Positions 21,360 to 32,373 of a DNA stretch of 64,000 bases are shown here, in pieces (positions within the stretch are counted from its first letter, which is position 1; every line of letters begins with the position of its first letter). The notes beneath the pieces are model-generated. The model was given only the letters and a program-made list of their open reading frames with translations. It did no database searches and was not told the origin of the DNA. The DNA is from Gibbula magus. Taxonomy: Eukaryota; Mollusca; Gastropoda; Trochida; Trochidae. The translations under genes and the position numbers were made by a program. Where the stretch lies: NCBI GenBank assembly GCA_936450465.1, contig OW388302.1, positions 63,277,826 to 63,341,825 on the forward strand, read 5' to 3'.

Positions 21360-22010
21360 CTTTATTAGAACTATATACTGGACGACTTTGTTCCTCATGC
21401 CAGAGTTGAAAATCAAGAAATTGATTGCCCTATAATATCAGCATTCCCATTTGATGTCTATGAGACAACCTTAAAATATCCACCACCAGCCACTGCAACA
21501 GATGGTGACATAACGAAGCTGAGAGAAGTGCTTGATGACTTCATAGTCAATCTGGAAAGGGAAATCGACTTCATCAAGACCAAGAACGTAGTCTGTTTGC
21601 TCCGGATAACAAAATTGGGAATAATCTCATCAGACTTGTACAATAACATCAGAAATACAGGTATTTCTTCCCGAGTTCCCATTGTTACATCTGAGGCAAT
21701 CAAACATCATTAATCTGTTTAATGCATATAAATCAGCAGGGCTTGTCCAGCTGCTGATGTACATGCACGGTGAAGACACAAATGATTGGATGAAGCTGAT
21801 AGGCATAAGTCATGTTGGAACTACAACCAGGAAAACTCGCCGTCTTGCTGTAACATTTCATATTGTGATAATGGAATTATTCTTAGAGTCTCTGTCTGAC
21901 ACCAAGCAAACAACAAAAGATCCTTTCTGGCAAAGCACAACTCAGTTTGGTTTAAACATATTTTATTCATTAAGAAAAGGATTGGGAACAAGTTATCCAA
22001 CTTAAAATAC
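21360..22010 (+). pseudogene. Unrecognised coding-like segment
   Basis: The frame LDDFVPHARVENQEIDCP to ITKLGIISSDLYNNIR (21376-21660) is open. A second frame follows with NLFNAYKSAGLVQLLMYMHG and MKLIGISHVGTTTRKTRRL (21715-21850). I cannot assign a family. The composition (balanced hydrophobic/charged, few low-complexity runs) is coding-like, and GT dinucleotides after NNIRNTG could mark a splice. The segment ends where the LINE at 22050-25200 begins, so the LINE may have broken it; coding-like sequence on the same strand resumes at 25205-25920. Confidence 0.35.
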
Positions 22011-22119
22011 CCTCTCCTTAGCATGTACAAAATTGATTTACATATATACAAGCAAAATGACAGATAGTGAACAAGAGAAGAGTAAAATAGATGAAGAGAA
22101 ATAGGATAACATTATATAT

Positions 22120-24936
22120 CTAAACAAATCGTTTTGTGTCACAGATATAATTTTGGACTAAATTAAATAAACGTGTATTTTGATTTAATGATAGGTCTGC
22201 ACTTCCCTCTAGCAAAAGTTTAAGGTCAATTGAAACACATGCTGGTACAGTAATACGCTTTAGTGCGGATACAAGCACTTCTCTCTGTTTGTTATATAAT
22301 GTACATTGAAACATAAAATGGTAAGCATTCTCAACGTGGTAACCACATGTACAGTTTGCATTTAGTCTAATTCCAACCTTGCATAAATCATAATTCAACG
22401 AGCTTACAGTATATCGCAACTTAGTATGAATTATATTCAATTTTCTTTTTCCACATGAATAGTACTGTGGTGCAGACGCTTGCTGATGAGTTATACTTGA
22501 TTTAAATCTTGAAACTGTTCTAGACTGACGATGGGTGGTTGGTAGAACGTTCCAAGAACATATTGTTGATGGGAAGAAGGAATTATTTGAATGTTTCAGT
22601 CTTGAATAAGGAGTAGATACATTTTGGGAGTTACGTAAGTTATAATTGGATTTAAAACCTACATTCTGAGGAAGGAGATCAGCAAGGTATTGAGGAGCTA
22701 ATCCATTATTAATTTTATACATCAAACTTAGCTTTCTTTTTCTCCGACGTTCTTGTAACGTTTCCCAACCAGTTTCAAAATACAGAAATGTGTGTGATGT
22801 ATACTTTGGTAATCCAGTAACTATTCTTGCTGCTTGTAGTTGAATTTGTTCTAACTTGTTTGTTAATTCAAGAGTACACCCGTCCCAGACTTCGCATGCG
22901 TATTCAAGATGTGGTCTAATAAACATTACATATATTTTATTTAGGGTTTCTTTGCATAGTAAATATTTTAACAGTCTCAAGGAGCATACCATTTTTGATA
23001 CACGTTTTATAATAACATCAATATGGTCTGCCCATTTCCCATTACTCGCTAACGTTACTCCTAAATGTTTATGTGTCTCAACCATGTTTATTTCAACACC
23101 ATTAAAAGATAGCTGTGGCTTATTAATATTGTTTTTTAGAGAAAACACAATAGCTTCAGTCTTGTCTGGGTTGTACTTAATAAGCCATTTTTTACCCCAC
23201 ATATTCAATTTACATAAGTTAGAGTTTAGTTTTCCTTCTAAGAGTTTATAATCTAGTGAAGAATAACCTAACGATGAGTCATCAGCAAAAAGTCGAGTTA
23301 AACAATCTAATTCATCAGCAATATCATTGATATAAACAATGAATAACAATGGGCCAAGCACTGAACCTTGGGGAACACCAGCGTTGAGTACTTTCGATTT
23401 AGATATGGCTCCATTTACAAACACGCTTTGACTGCGATTACTTATGTAACTAGCTAACCAGCCCAATAACTGACCTTTTACACCATATTTTTCAAGTTTC
23501 AACAATAAACCTTTATGCCAAACTCGATCAAATGCTTTAGATACATCACAAAAAACCATACAATAATGCTCTTTTTTGTCAAGTGATTCACAAATTTGAT
23601 GATATATTTCAATTAATTGATGTACAGTTGAATGTCCAGGTTGGAACCCAGACTGATATTTATAAATAAGGTTATTTGAATGAAAATAATTAAATAAATG
23701 TTTGAAAACAACTCTTTCAAAAAGTTTACCAACACAGCTGATAAGAGATATGGGTCTATAATTCGATGCTAAGGTTGGATCTCCTTTTTTGAATAGAGGC
23801 ATAACATTTGCAACTTTCCACTCAGATGGATACACACACGATTGCAATGACATATTGAATAATAGACATAGTACATGACTCACTGAGGATACAACATTTT
23901 TCAAGAGCTGATGGCTTATTCTGTCAGGTCCAGAAGCCTTTTTCACATGTAAACATTTTATAATATCTTCAATTTCCCCTTTAGTTACTGTAAGGGTGTC
24001 AAATACAGCACTTGTTCTTTTTCTGAAGCTTGGAAGACGTGTATTGTGATTATCTAATGTTGAAATTGATTGGAAATACTCATTCAATCTTTCTGCTTTT
24101 TCAAAATCAGAAAAACAAGTTGGATTTTCCTGGTCATTGTTACTTTTGAGAGGAGGTATGCAGTTATTCGATCCAGATTGCTTTACTATGTAGCGTAACA
24201 GTTTCCAATAGGAACTTTTACTTTCAACATACGAGTCAAGAAGCACATTATCCACATTTGCATAAAAAGTTTCTTTTGCATAGTACTTCATATTGTTTAC
24301 TTTCTGTCGCTGTTTTTTTAATTTCATGATATCAGATAAATTCTTAGTTCTATTAGCCTTTTTACGTAATCTGTCTCTTTTCCTGCACTCTCTTCTTAAA
24401 TTTGAATCAAACCAGGGTTTGTCATTTGGTCTTATCGTGATTTTCTTTGTGGGAATGCATGATTTTATAAATGAATTTAATTTATTATAGAATGTATCAC
24501 ATGCTTCATTGACACCATCACAATTTGAAAATAGTTCAGTCCAGTTTGTTTCATTTATGCGCTCATTCAACGATGTATAATCACCTTGATTATAACATAA
24601 TATATCTCTTATATATGCCATTTTAGTATTGACAGAAGTGGTAATTGTTATGTAAGTACCTTTGTGATCACTTATTGCACTATTAAACTCTGTAACACCG
24701 CAATCAGTGTTATTGACATCTTCACTGATTATAATTGGATCTAGAAGAGTACTAGATTTATGTGTTACCCTTGTAGGTTCTTTAATAATATTTCTCAAAT
24801 TCTTAGTCAACATAATATCATTTAGGTGTTTACCTCTACAAGATAGAAGATCAGCATTGAAATCACCAAATAAAATAATTCGACTAGTGATATCTAATGC
24901 ACTTTCAATACTAGTCCAGTCGTTCCCAAAATTCAA
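22120..24936 (-). CDS. LINE ORF2: endonuclease C-terminus and reverse transcriptase
   Basis: 938 codons, uninterrupted. Residues about 20-90 hold the APE endonuclease end (LFGDFNADLL, then SAISDHKGTYI with the catalytic SDH). The RT follows at about 340-600: FKKGDPTLASNYRPISL, SGFQPGHSTVHQL, FCDVSKAFDRVWH, GVPQGSVLGPLLF and the active site FADDSSL. After the RT a thumb-like region leads to a C-terminal Cys/His motif (CTCGYHVENAYHFMFQC, about residues 880-897), common in CR1/Jockey-type ORF2. It copies LINE RNA at the target site by target-primed reverse transcription. The true start lies upstream in another frame (24911-25200), so the listed ATG is not the real start. The integrity of the RT suggests a fairly young insertion. 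Confidence 0.9.
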   Translation of the reverse strand: MNFGNDWTSIESALDITSRIILFGDFNADLLSCRGKHLNDIMLTKNLRNIIKEPTRVTHKSSTLLDPIIISEDVNNTDCGVTEFNSAISDHKGTYITITTSVNTKMAYIRDILCYNQGDYTSLNERINETNWTELFSNCDGVNEACDTFYNKLNSFIKSCIPTKKITIRPNDKPWFDSNLRRECRKRDRLRKKANRTKNLSDIMKLKKQRQKVNNMKYYAKETFYANVDNVLLDSYVESKSSYWKLLRYIVKQSGSNNCIPPLKSNNDQENPTCFSDFEKAERLNEYFQSISTLDNHNTRLPSFRKRTSAVFDTLTVTKGEIEDIIKCLHVKKASGPDRISHQLLKNVVSSVSHVLCLLFNMSLQSCVYPSEWKVANVMPLFKKGDPTLASNYRPISLISCVGKLFERVVFKHLFNYFHSNNLIYKYQSGFQPGHSTVHQLIEIYHQICESLDKKEHYCMVFCDVSKAFDRVWHKGLLLKLEKYGVKGQLLGWLASYISNRSQSVFVNGAISKSKVLNAGVPQGSVLGPLLFIVYINDIADELDCLTRLFADDSSLGYSSLDYKLLEGKLNSNLCKLNMWGKKWLIKYNPDKTEAIVFSLKNNINKPQLSFNGVEINMVETHKHLGVTLASNGKWADHIDVIIKRVSKMVCSLRLLKYLLCKETLNKIYVMFIRPHLEYACEVWDGCTLELTNKLEQIQLQAARIVTGLPKYTSHTFLYFETGWETLQERRRKRKLSLMYKINNGLAPQYLADLLPQNVGFKSNYNLRNSQNVSTPYSRLKHSNNSFFPSTICSWNVLPTTHRQSRTVSRFKSSITHQQASAPQYYSCGKRKLNIIHTKLRYTVSSLNYDLCKVGIRLNANCTCGYHVENAYHFMFQCTLYNKQREVLVSALKRITVPACVSIDLKLLLEGSADLSLNQNTRLFNLVQNYICDTKRFV

Positions 24937-25200
24937 GTGAATTGTATTCGGGTCTATAAGCTAAGCATATGATAAGTGGTTTTGCGGGTTGGTGTATTTT
25001 AATCCAAATTGTTTCATCATATATATTCTCTAGTTCATACATTCTTTTATATGCTAGGTTCTCTCTAATATAAATTACAACACCCCCACCAAATGAGTTT
25101 CTGTCTTTCCGAATTGGGTCATGGTAACCCGTCCATTTTATCGAATCATTATCAATATTCCTATATAAATGTGTTTCCGTGAAGAGATGAACAGTAAATA
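24911..25200 (-). pseudogene. LINE endonuclease N-terminal part, out of frame
   Basis: The reading shows FTETHLYRNIDNDSI (catalytic Glu in TETH), RKDRNSFGGGVVIYIREN and LIICLAYRPEYNSLEFW, typical APE blocks 2-4. It precedes and overlaps the 938-codon ORF in a different frame, so one indel near 24930 separates them. The first APE block (N-x-R) is missing, consistent with 5' truncation near 25200. Confidence 0.85.
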
Positions 25201-25204
25201 CCAA

Positions 25205-25920
25205 GATTTCCTCACAAGACACATCTGAAAATGATACAGTACTGAGATTGTGGCAATTTACACTGCATGAGGGCTCTGCCCTTTTCTTTCGTCGTATGCA
25301 GTCTTCTGCATGCACTTTCTTTACGGACGCTACTCAAGTGGGAGATTCTTGCAAGAAATGTAGATGTGCTTATTTTCAACAAAATATAAAGACAGTTCCT
25401 CCAATATTGCTTGAGACACACAACAGGAAATAGACCATAGAGAGGCACTCAATGGCTTCAGACCAAGAGCTGAACTGTCTGCAATTCTACCAAGGATGTC
25501 CTTAGTTGATATTATGACGATATTGTCTCTGCCCATTCCTCAATTTTTGAAAAAGCTACTCCTGAACTGAAAGCTAAAATATTCAACATCATCAGAAACG
25601 ATGCGAGACACACCTTGCCAACAGTCATTGTCTTCCATGTCACATTGTCCATTCAACATCTTTTCCGCAAAACCTGAGTGAGTGAGTGAGTGAGTTATTG
25701 TTTAACGCCGCTTCGGCAGTATTGCAGCCATTAGCGGTGCGCAAAACCTGAAATGTTGTCTGAATGTGTCTTGGATAAAAGGACAAATGGACAGGGAGTT
25801 CACTTGAAGTATCATGATGCAGCCAAAGAATCAATGTTTTCCCTGACCAAAAAAGATATGCCAAATATGCCGGAAACAGCACCTAAAGATCTCTCAAAAA
25901 ATGTCAAGTTGACAATGGGT
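25205..25920 (+). pseudogene. Unrecognised coding-like segment
   Basis: Frames VLRLWQFTLHEGSALFF, CKKCRCAYFQQNIKTV, FEKATPELKAKIFNIIR and AAKESMFSLTKKDMPNMP read in the same direction with stops between them and a LINE tail at 25678-25739. With 21360-22010 it may form one gene split by the LINE at 22050-25200. I cannot name the family. Confidence 0.35.
25678..25739 (-). mobile_element. LINE 3'-tail insertion (62 bp)
   Basis: Flanked by CGCAAAACCTGA at 25666-25677 and 25740-25751. The body is GTGAGTGAGTGAGTGAGTT to CATTAGCGGTG, matching the 39353-40280 LINE tail. Confidence 0.93.
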
Positions 25921-25992
25921 CTACTGTGAAGAGATCAACCTGCAAACCAAACGGTCAACACCACTCTCTTCCAGCTTAAGAGAAGAGGAGTG

Positions 25993-26044
25993 AATGGGTT
26001 ATTGCTCAACGCCGCCTGCGCAGTATCGCAGCCATTACAGGCGA
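25993..26044 (-). mobile_element. Diverged LINE 3'-tail insertion
   Basis: GGGTTATTGCTCAACGCCGC, CAGTATCGCAGCCATTAC and GGCG match the tail with about 20% change. Flanks AAGAGAAGAGGAGTG (25978-25992) and AAGAGAATAGGAGTG (26045-26059) match at 14 of 15. An older insertion of the same family. Confidence 0.75.
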
Positions 26045-26059
26045 AAGAGAATAGGAGTG

Positions 26060-26963
26060 TTCCAAAGAAGTGGTTCCCAAGTCCATCGGAAAAAAAATAG
26101 CTGTCCACTCTCTAGGACTGTTTAATACCATCAACCAGTGACAGTTTGATGACTGACAATTTCTACGTGGATTTTTAGATGACTGTCGGCATTGAGAAAG
26201 ACGTCAACTTCGTTACTTTCGAATTTGCTGTCGTGAAATTCATAGTACCCGAGAGAGGAATATCATATCTGCACTTCGTTGAAAGAAACTTCATTGAATG
26301 AAACATCAGTGGAAAACTAAGGATGTTTTTCCCAAGTACTGATATGTGACAAATCATGATATCAATTTTATCTAGCGATACAACATATTGAGGGAGTATT
26401 GACAAGTAACATGCGAAATGTCATAATCACGATACATGGGTTGCAATACAATACATATCCCGATGCCAGTTTATTACTTTCAGATACAAGTAAATTCACC
26501 TCAAAGGTTAAACCTTACATAAAATGGGATAATGTTATAAATTGAAAACCAATTTTCCATGATGTAAAATTTTTACATCTTGTCATTTTAAGTTATTAAG
26601 AAGGCATTTAATTGATTTTTTTTTACCGAAATACTATTACTTTTTGAGAGAGTATTGACGTTAACAGTACGAAAATAGTATTTGGATAAATCACCATTGT
26701 TGGCGATGCATTTATGTATTGTCAACCTTCCCGATCCTTGTATCACGATATATTGTCTAGAATCGGTTTGTATCCATACTTGTTATTGCGATGTATTGTT
26801 ACACCTCTACCAATATATCTTATCCAAATAAAACAATTGCTTTATTCTAAAGTCAGATAATTATTGGACGTATACGATTGATTAAAGGTAAACCAAATGC
26901 AAATCAAAAGTCTCATTTTAATAGAAACTAGTTTACCTCCTAAAACGGTTTTCAATAGTAATA
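26060..26963. other. Non-coding stretch
   Basis: AT-rich. No feature that can be supported apart from short ORFs of about 76 codons without recognisable motifs. Confidence 0.5.
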
Positions 26964-27009
26964 AACGTGAGTGTGAGTACTTCCGCAGTATCGCAGTCAT
27001 TTTTCGGCG
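26964..27009 (-). mobile_element. Diverged, very short LINE 3'-tail insertion
   Basis: AACGTGAGTGTGAGTACTTC, CGCAGTATCGCAGTCAT and TCGGCG, flanked by ATAGTAATA at 26955-26963 and 27010-27018. About 46 bp; the internal TTAACGCCG part is deleted or changed. Confidence 0.65.
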
Positions 27010-27063
27010 ATAGTAATATAATAATATATCGCTTTATATGTGTGGTATATCATCCTAATACGA

Positions 27064-27357
27064 GGTGAGTTGGGGTTTAACGCCACTTTCAAGAGTATCA
27101 CTTATATCGCGGCTGCTAGTATTATGGCAGGGAGAAAGCCCGCAACGCCATGTGGCTATGCATTGCGGTGAAACCTGCGAACATTGGCTGGAACTAGCGC
27201 ACCATGGGTGGTACTGCGCTGAAATTAGGTGTAGCATTGCACCCAAACCTGACTGCGTGTACAACAGTTCACTACTGCAGACAAAGTTGCCGTGCTCCTG
27301 GCGGGATTCGAACCCCGGACCACTTGATCCTTAGTCGAATGCGCTATCCCGCCCCCT
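27064..27357 (-). mobile_element. SINE (copy 6)
   Basis: Tail GGTGAGTTGGGGTTTAACGC to head GGGATTCGAACCCCGGACC and GCGCTATCCCGCCCCC. Flanked by ATCCTAATACGA (27052-27063) and ATCCTAATATGA (27358-27369), 11 of 12. Box A is partly deleted (TTAGTCGAATGCGC). Confidence 0.92.
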
Positions 27358-27639
27358 ATCCTAATATGAACTCTTTTTATTCTTTATATAATGTGCTATA
27401 TATCAGGATGTTTTATAGTGTATTGCGTGCTATTTTTGACCTGATATTACAGTGGTGGCATAATTAATCCTGACATTATAATGCACAAGGACAATACACA
27501 ATATGTATTAAAGTAAATCATGAAATGGAAGAGACCCTGAAGGGAATATTTGCCAGGTTTCCAGTAACCAGACCTCAGTTGGAAATCAACAGATAGCACC
27601 TAGGACTAAAATCAGATAGAACCAAATGTACCCAACCCT

Positions 27640-27931
27640 GATCTTTACCCCAACGGTGACCAAGATGCTTATCCCCCAGCAGATAATCAGTGCCCACACT
27701 GCTTTATATCTCCCTGTGTGACACAGAGACCTAACAACTTCCTAGGTAATGGCCAGGCAGCCTGTGTCGCCAACAGTGGCTTCAAGAAGATATTCTATTG
27801 AGGCCTTTTGGAAGGCTATTAATTTCTTGGGAGGTTGGAATCTACCCGCATATATGAGGAAGAAGGCAAATGCAGGACACGGGGAATGGGTGTTACGTCA
27901 CAGACGAGAAGTAATGCCCTACTGTGTCCTC
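27640..27931 (+). pseudogene. Companion ORF (copy 2), one frameshift
   Basis: Frame 1 reads DNQCPHCFISPCVTQRP and NNFLGNGQAACVANSGFKK to 27768; frame 2 continues RRYSIEAFWKAINFLGGWN, LPAYMRKKANAGHGEW and LRHRREVMPYCVLK to 27931. One indel near 27765 separates them. The C-x2-C-x4-C block, FW..I..LG.W, and REVMPYCVL are the same set as in 17515-18176 and 48585-48650. In size and motifs it resembles small putative zinc-binding proteins with a P2X7-tail-like signature; this is from memory and untested. A partial SINE abuts its 3' end. Confidence 0.5.
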
Positions 27932-28044
27932 AAGAGTATTTCACTTATATCGCGGCTGCTAGTATTTTGTCAGGGAGAAAGCCCGCAGCGCCGTGTGGCT
28001 ATGCACTGCGGTGAAACCTGCGAGCAGCGGCTGGAACTAGCGAA
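27932..28044 (-). mobile_element. Partial SINE (copy 7)
   Basis: Only the middle and 3'-proximal part is present (CAAGAGTATTTCACTTATAT to CTGGAACTAGCGAA). Both the tRNA head and the terminal ACTC tail are absent, so it is a rearranged remnant and not a simple 5' truncation. Confidence 0.85.
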
Positions 28045-29494
28045 ATATAATATGAACCCTCTCTTTAAAACAGCACTGTACTGTTATTTACCATCTATAT
28101 AGAATCATAAATACAAACAGTTGTCATTCAGCATCTGTCCAAACCCAACCTGTCCATCTCCAAAGAACCCTTACTTACATTCATGATGTTGTAATTGTTA
28201 AGAATATAGAACTGAAAAAGTATCACTTCTAACTTAAACTAAATATTACTTATTACCAAAGTTCATGAAACCTAACAGCAATTTAATCGTCTTTGTTTAG
28301 ATATGCTAGATTTTCACAGTCTAGTTTCTCATGTTGAAAATCGCATAATGTCATAACAATGAATAAATGTATATAAATAAATTGATGTTATCATGTATTT
28401 ATTTATATGTAAATTGAATTATTTTATTGATACATTTCATGTTCAATACAGCGTTTTGCAGCGAAAGCCTGACGCAGTAAACGCTGTCCTGGAGTGGAAT
28501 ATGATAGTGCCCGTGTAGATAAGAGGTGACACAGGGTTGTTGGAGGGGACTGTTATTAATAGTTATCCTGTGACTGATGACATGACAATGTAAACGGTCT
28601 GTAGAAGAAACTGCTACCAGATGTGGCTGAATCTAGCCCTTTAAGGAGCAGAAGCTAATGCAAAATGTTTCTAAGGCACACAATCTGATGATGGATAATG
28701 GAGCATCACCTGATCTCATACTTCTGCTTGATCAAACATAGCACATGCAAAGCGGATACTATTTTGTTGGAGATAATGTTGACTTCTACACCAAGGTCCG
28801 AACGATGTCTAAATCAAACCAAAACAAAAGTCAACATATGGTTCCTTATACAGACTTGTAAAGACCCTAGAGCTGAGTAATCTAGACTTGCTATAATGTT
28901 TTAGACTGGGTTGATCGTCAATTGACTATTTTTCTCTAGGGTCTGGATTACAGACTTGGCAATTTGGCCACAAAGGGACCGCAAATCAACGGAATGGCAA
29001 ATAAATCGTCTAGTAAAATGGCGACTCGGCAACAATACAAAGTAATAGGAAGTGTTTTCTTATACCACGACTCTTTCTGACCATTTCCATTAGTTTATAT
29101 TGTCTTCTATGTTTGTGCTTATGGTTAAAATTTCAAAGAATAGTTGATATCTTACAAATACCGTCATGGTTGTGCCTGTATAATAACTAAAATGAATGGA
29201 AATAGGGATAATTTGTTTAAGTTATGAGAAGATAATTCCATAGTCTTACACCCAGACTATGAAAAAGTTTTTATTCTGAAAATATCACCATTTTATTAAA
29301 TATTGAAAAGGAGACTGTAAGAAATGAAATTTTCATAGTCTTATGATATCTGGATTTGGTGCTATTCACCATCAATTAGTTGGAACATCGCATTAAGAAT
29401 GACGCATCAGATAAGCTCCATGACTGACAGGCAAATAATTTATTGGCCCCGTTGTTAAATTATGCCCTCATGGGTGGAGGAAGAGTTAAAGGCT
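28045..29494. other. Non-coding stretch
   Basis: AT-rich. Small inverted pairs (CCATAGTCTTACACCCAGAC at 29233 with TTTTCATAGTCTTATG at 29330; CTAGGGTCTGGATTAC near 28937 with AGACCCTAGAGC at 28862) hint at old MITEs. No gene is seen. Confidence 0.45.
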
Positions 29495-29750
29495 CATTCT
29501 CCACTAAACGTGCATTTACCAGAAAATCCTGTCTCCAGGGGATATCTTTTGAACGTTTGCTTGGAAATTATGAATTTCTACTTTAGAATGTACCTTACTA
29601 TATGGCAGTGTCAGTACACATTTAACATAAGTTATAGAAACAAATATATTTTTCATTCAGGCTTCTAAATGTGTCAAATCTACACAAATATGCATGTCTC
29701 CAGTCGATAGGCAACTACAAACATATCTGTCTTATTGAAAACTATGCATA

Positions 29751-31362
29751 ACTAGAAGAGCGTTTGCGGGACACCGCAAAAGCAGAGCAGCTCCGAAACT
29801 TTGGGTCTCGCCTTTCCCTGTTCCGCCTTCTCCTCAGCATAAATAAAATTGGAATTTTTTTGGACAAAATGTTTTTCATTATTCAAGTTATTTTAACAAG
29901 TTGAATCATCACTGGGGTCACTTTTCACAACTTTGTTCTTAAAAACTATTTCTGATTTCAAAATTAGATCAAAAGATTAACATGGCCTTAACCAATATCT
30001 CATGACCTTGAACTTGACGTTCAAGGTCACACCATCAATGATTACTTTTCATTGTGTATAACAATCATGCAATGACTAAATAGTGCTCATTGTTAACTTA
30101 AGGCATATTCACAATAGCACGCTTAAGTTGTGACCTTGCTGTGACCTTGACCTTTGACAGATTTGAGCAAAAACGTTTTCAAATCTTGGTCTTTCTCCAT
30201 AGTTGATATATACCAAGTTACGGGCTGATAGCACAGAAGTTGTTGAAGTTATCGTGTTTACAAGGATTTTTGTAGTGATTTCAGAACTCATGACCTTGAT
30301 CTTTGACCTTGAATGTGAGCATATCAAAATGTTTCCCCAGGTGTACAAGAAAGAAGCTATATATATGAGGTGTTGATACCTTCATGGAAAAAAGTTATTA
30401 AGTGATTTCAGAACTGGTGACCTTGACCCTATCTCGTGACCTTGACCTTTAAAATTCAAGGTCACTCAATCAGTGATCACTTTTCATTGTGTATAACAAT
30501 CATTTAATGATTCAAAGTGTTCATAATTGAAATAAGACATTTTCGCAAAAGCATGCTTAAGTCGTGCCCTCGCTGTGACCTTGACCTTTGACGGATGTTA
30601 GCGAAAACCTTTTCAAATCTTGGCCTTTCTTCATAGTTGATGTACACCAAATAAGAGCCTGATACTACAAATATTTTTCAAGTTATCGTGTTTACAAGGA
30701 TTTTTTTAGCGATTTCAGAACTCGTGACCTTGACCTTTGACCTTGAATGTGAACATGTCAAAATCATCCACCAGGTTTATAAGAAAGAAGCTTTGTATAT
30801 GAGGTGTTAAAACCTTCTTGGGAAAAGGTTATTTAGAGATTTCAGAACTGGTGACCTTGAGCATATTTCGTGACCTTGACCTTTTAAATTCAAGGTCACA
30901 CAATCAGTGATCACTTTTCATTGTGTATAACAATCAATTAATGATTTAAAGTGTTAATAGTTGAAATAAGACATTTTCGCAAAAGCATGCTTAAGTCGTG
31001 CCCTCGCTGTGACCTTGACCTTTGACGGATGTTAGCGAAAACCTTTTCAAATCTTGGCCTTTCTCCATAGTTAATGTACACCAAATAAGAGCCTGATAGT
31101 ACAAATATTTTTCAAGTTATCGTGTTTACAAGGATTTTTTTAGCGATTTCAGAACTCGTGACCTTGACCTTTGACCTTGAATATGAACATGTCAAAAAAA
31201 TTCCCCAGGGGCATAAGTAAGAAGTTATGTATATGAGTTCTCAAAACCTTCTAGGAAAAAAGTTATAGCGAATACAAAACGCGCGTGCGGCGGCGGCGGT
31301 GGCGGCGGCGGCGGAAACTGCGCAAAAACTGATAGCAGCTCCGACTTAGTCGGAGCTGCTAA
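29751..31362 (+). mobile_element. 434-bp satellite element (copy 1), Helitron-like
   Basis: Head ACTAGAAGAGCGTTTGCGGG and ACACCGCAAAAGCAGAGC; three units of about 434 bp; a (CGG)n stretch at 31283-31314; and a terminal perfect hairpin (AGCAGCTCCGAC-TTA-GTCGGAGCTGCT, 31334-31360) followed by AA then T. CTAA at the end with a following T fits the CTRR|T rule of Helitrons. No ORF of note. Confidence 0.75.
29995..31290. repeat. 434-bp tandem array (3 units)
   Basis: The block CACTTTTCATTGTGTATAAC recurs at about 30043, 30478 and 30914, period about 435 bp. Units are rich in TGACCTTGACCTTTGACC. Confidence 0.88.
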
Positions 31363-31490
31363 TAATTTCTAAAACATCGATTCTAAAGATGTCTCGATAG
31401 CACTAGAATACATTTAGTATGAATCCATTTCTTTAGTATATCAGAGTTTTTAAAAAAAATCTCAGATATAGGTGTCTCCAAAATGACAGA

Positions 31491-32237
31491 CAGATACGTT
31501 ACCAAAATTCATATGGCAATATCATATCAAATCCTTGGGTATAAACAATTAATTACTATGTCATCTTAACCACAAATAGATATACATCAATATATAACGA
31601 TCATCTGAAACACACAAAGTCTCATAAAATTTTAGTTTTGGGAAGACTACTCAAAATTGGAAAAGGTACGCGAAAATTTCAACAGATACGTTACCTATGT
31701 TGCCTTCTTTTGTGGAATTATTCTGCTTACAATCACCAACTCTCATACATGGCCATCATGCACATACTGCTTTGAGTAGTTTGAGGGTGACAGCACTATC
31801 CAACACTGTCCACTGTCCACTATCCACTGTCCAACATATCCAAATACATTTTTTGTCCAACAGATACGTTATAAACAGATACGTTACCAACATGTTACTG
31901 ATGGTACTAATTTGAATTTACCGCGCTTATGACTCACGTTTGGTGTGACAATTAACGAGATTTTAGTTAAACCAGCATTTCCGGTACCAAGGAAGGACGC
32001 ATGAGGAGGGAAATTAGCATTCTGAAAGGTAAGCATTTGTTATCCATGACAATCTTGAATCATCACTTGATAAAATGTTGTAAAAACATACTATGTTCGT
32101 TTGTTTTGGTGTTAACTATCAAATGCAATGTTTATTTATCCAATACAATTATAAAAAAAATAAATTCATCGATAAATTACGAAATAACCATGATGTCTTT
32201 CATGGTAACGTATCTGTTGCATTTGGTAACGTATCTG
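31491..32237. promoter_or_regulatory. Left cluster of the 12-bp motif CAGATACGTTAC
   Basis: Copies at 31491-31502, 31683-31694, 31861-31872 (ends AT), 31876-31887 on plus, and 32205-32216 and 32226-32237 on minus (GTAACGTATCTG). Two pairs are only 10-15 bp apart. They occupy the upstream region and the putative 5'-UTR intron of the transposase gene. Subterminal transposase-binding sites would look like this; binding is an inference. Confidence 0.75.
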
Positions 32238-32361
32238 TTGCCAATTTTCTATTTCATATTCTATCAAATTTTACTGATTTTTAGGGGTGTCAAAGCATTA
32301 AAATGTCAGTTTAGATAACAATCAATATGTCTGAGTGTACAAATAGGGTTTTTGATTTCAG
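32029..32361 (+). other. Putative 5'-UTR intron of the transposase gene
   Basis: A donor AAAG|GTAAGC at 32029 and an acceptor TTTTTGATTTCAG ending at 32361 bracket AT-rich DNA, and the ATG follows 12 bp later at 32374. No coding sequence is required on either side. Confidence 0.5.
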
Positions 32362-32373
32362 ATTTTTGCAGTT

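Larger units (their letters stand above)
22050..25200 (-). mobile_element. Non-LTR retrotransposon, 5'-truncated, endonuclease plus RT
   Basis: About 3.1 kb read leftwards. It contains the end of an APE-type endonuclease and a full reverse transcriptase with C-terminal Cys/His motif, with a single frameshift joining them. It lacks the start of the endonuclease. No RNase H domain is present, unlike the LINE at 39353-40280, so it is a different family (CR1/Jockey-like by RT motifs, inferred). Neither poly-A nor target duplications are clear. Confidence 0.85.

Noticed and set aside
22856..23251. 131-codon plus-strand ORF (and others antisense to the LINE)
   Set aside because: Antisense shadow of the reverse transcriptase frame, which carries all the expected motifs.
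32001..32318. 105-codon plus-strand ORF upstream of the transposase
   Set aside because: It lies within the putative 5'-UTR intron, is AT-driven and hydrophobic by composition, and spans two inverted copies of the 12-bp motif.
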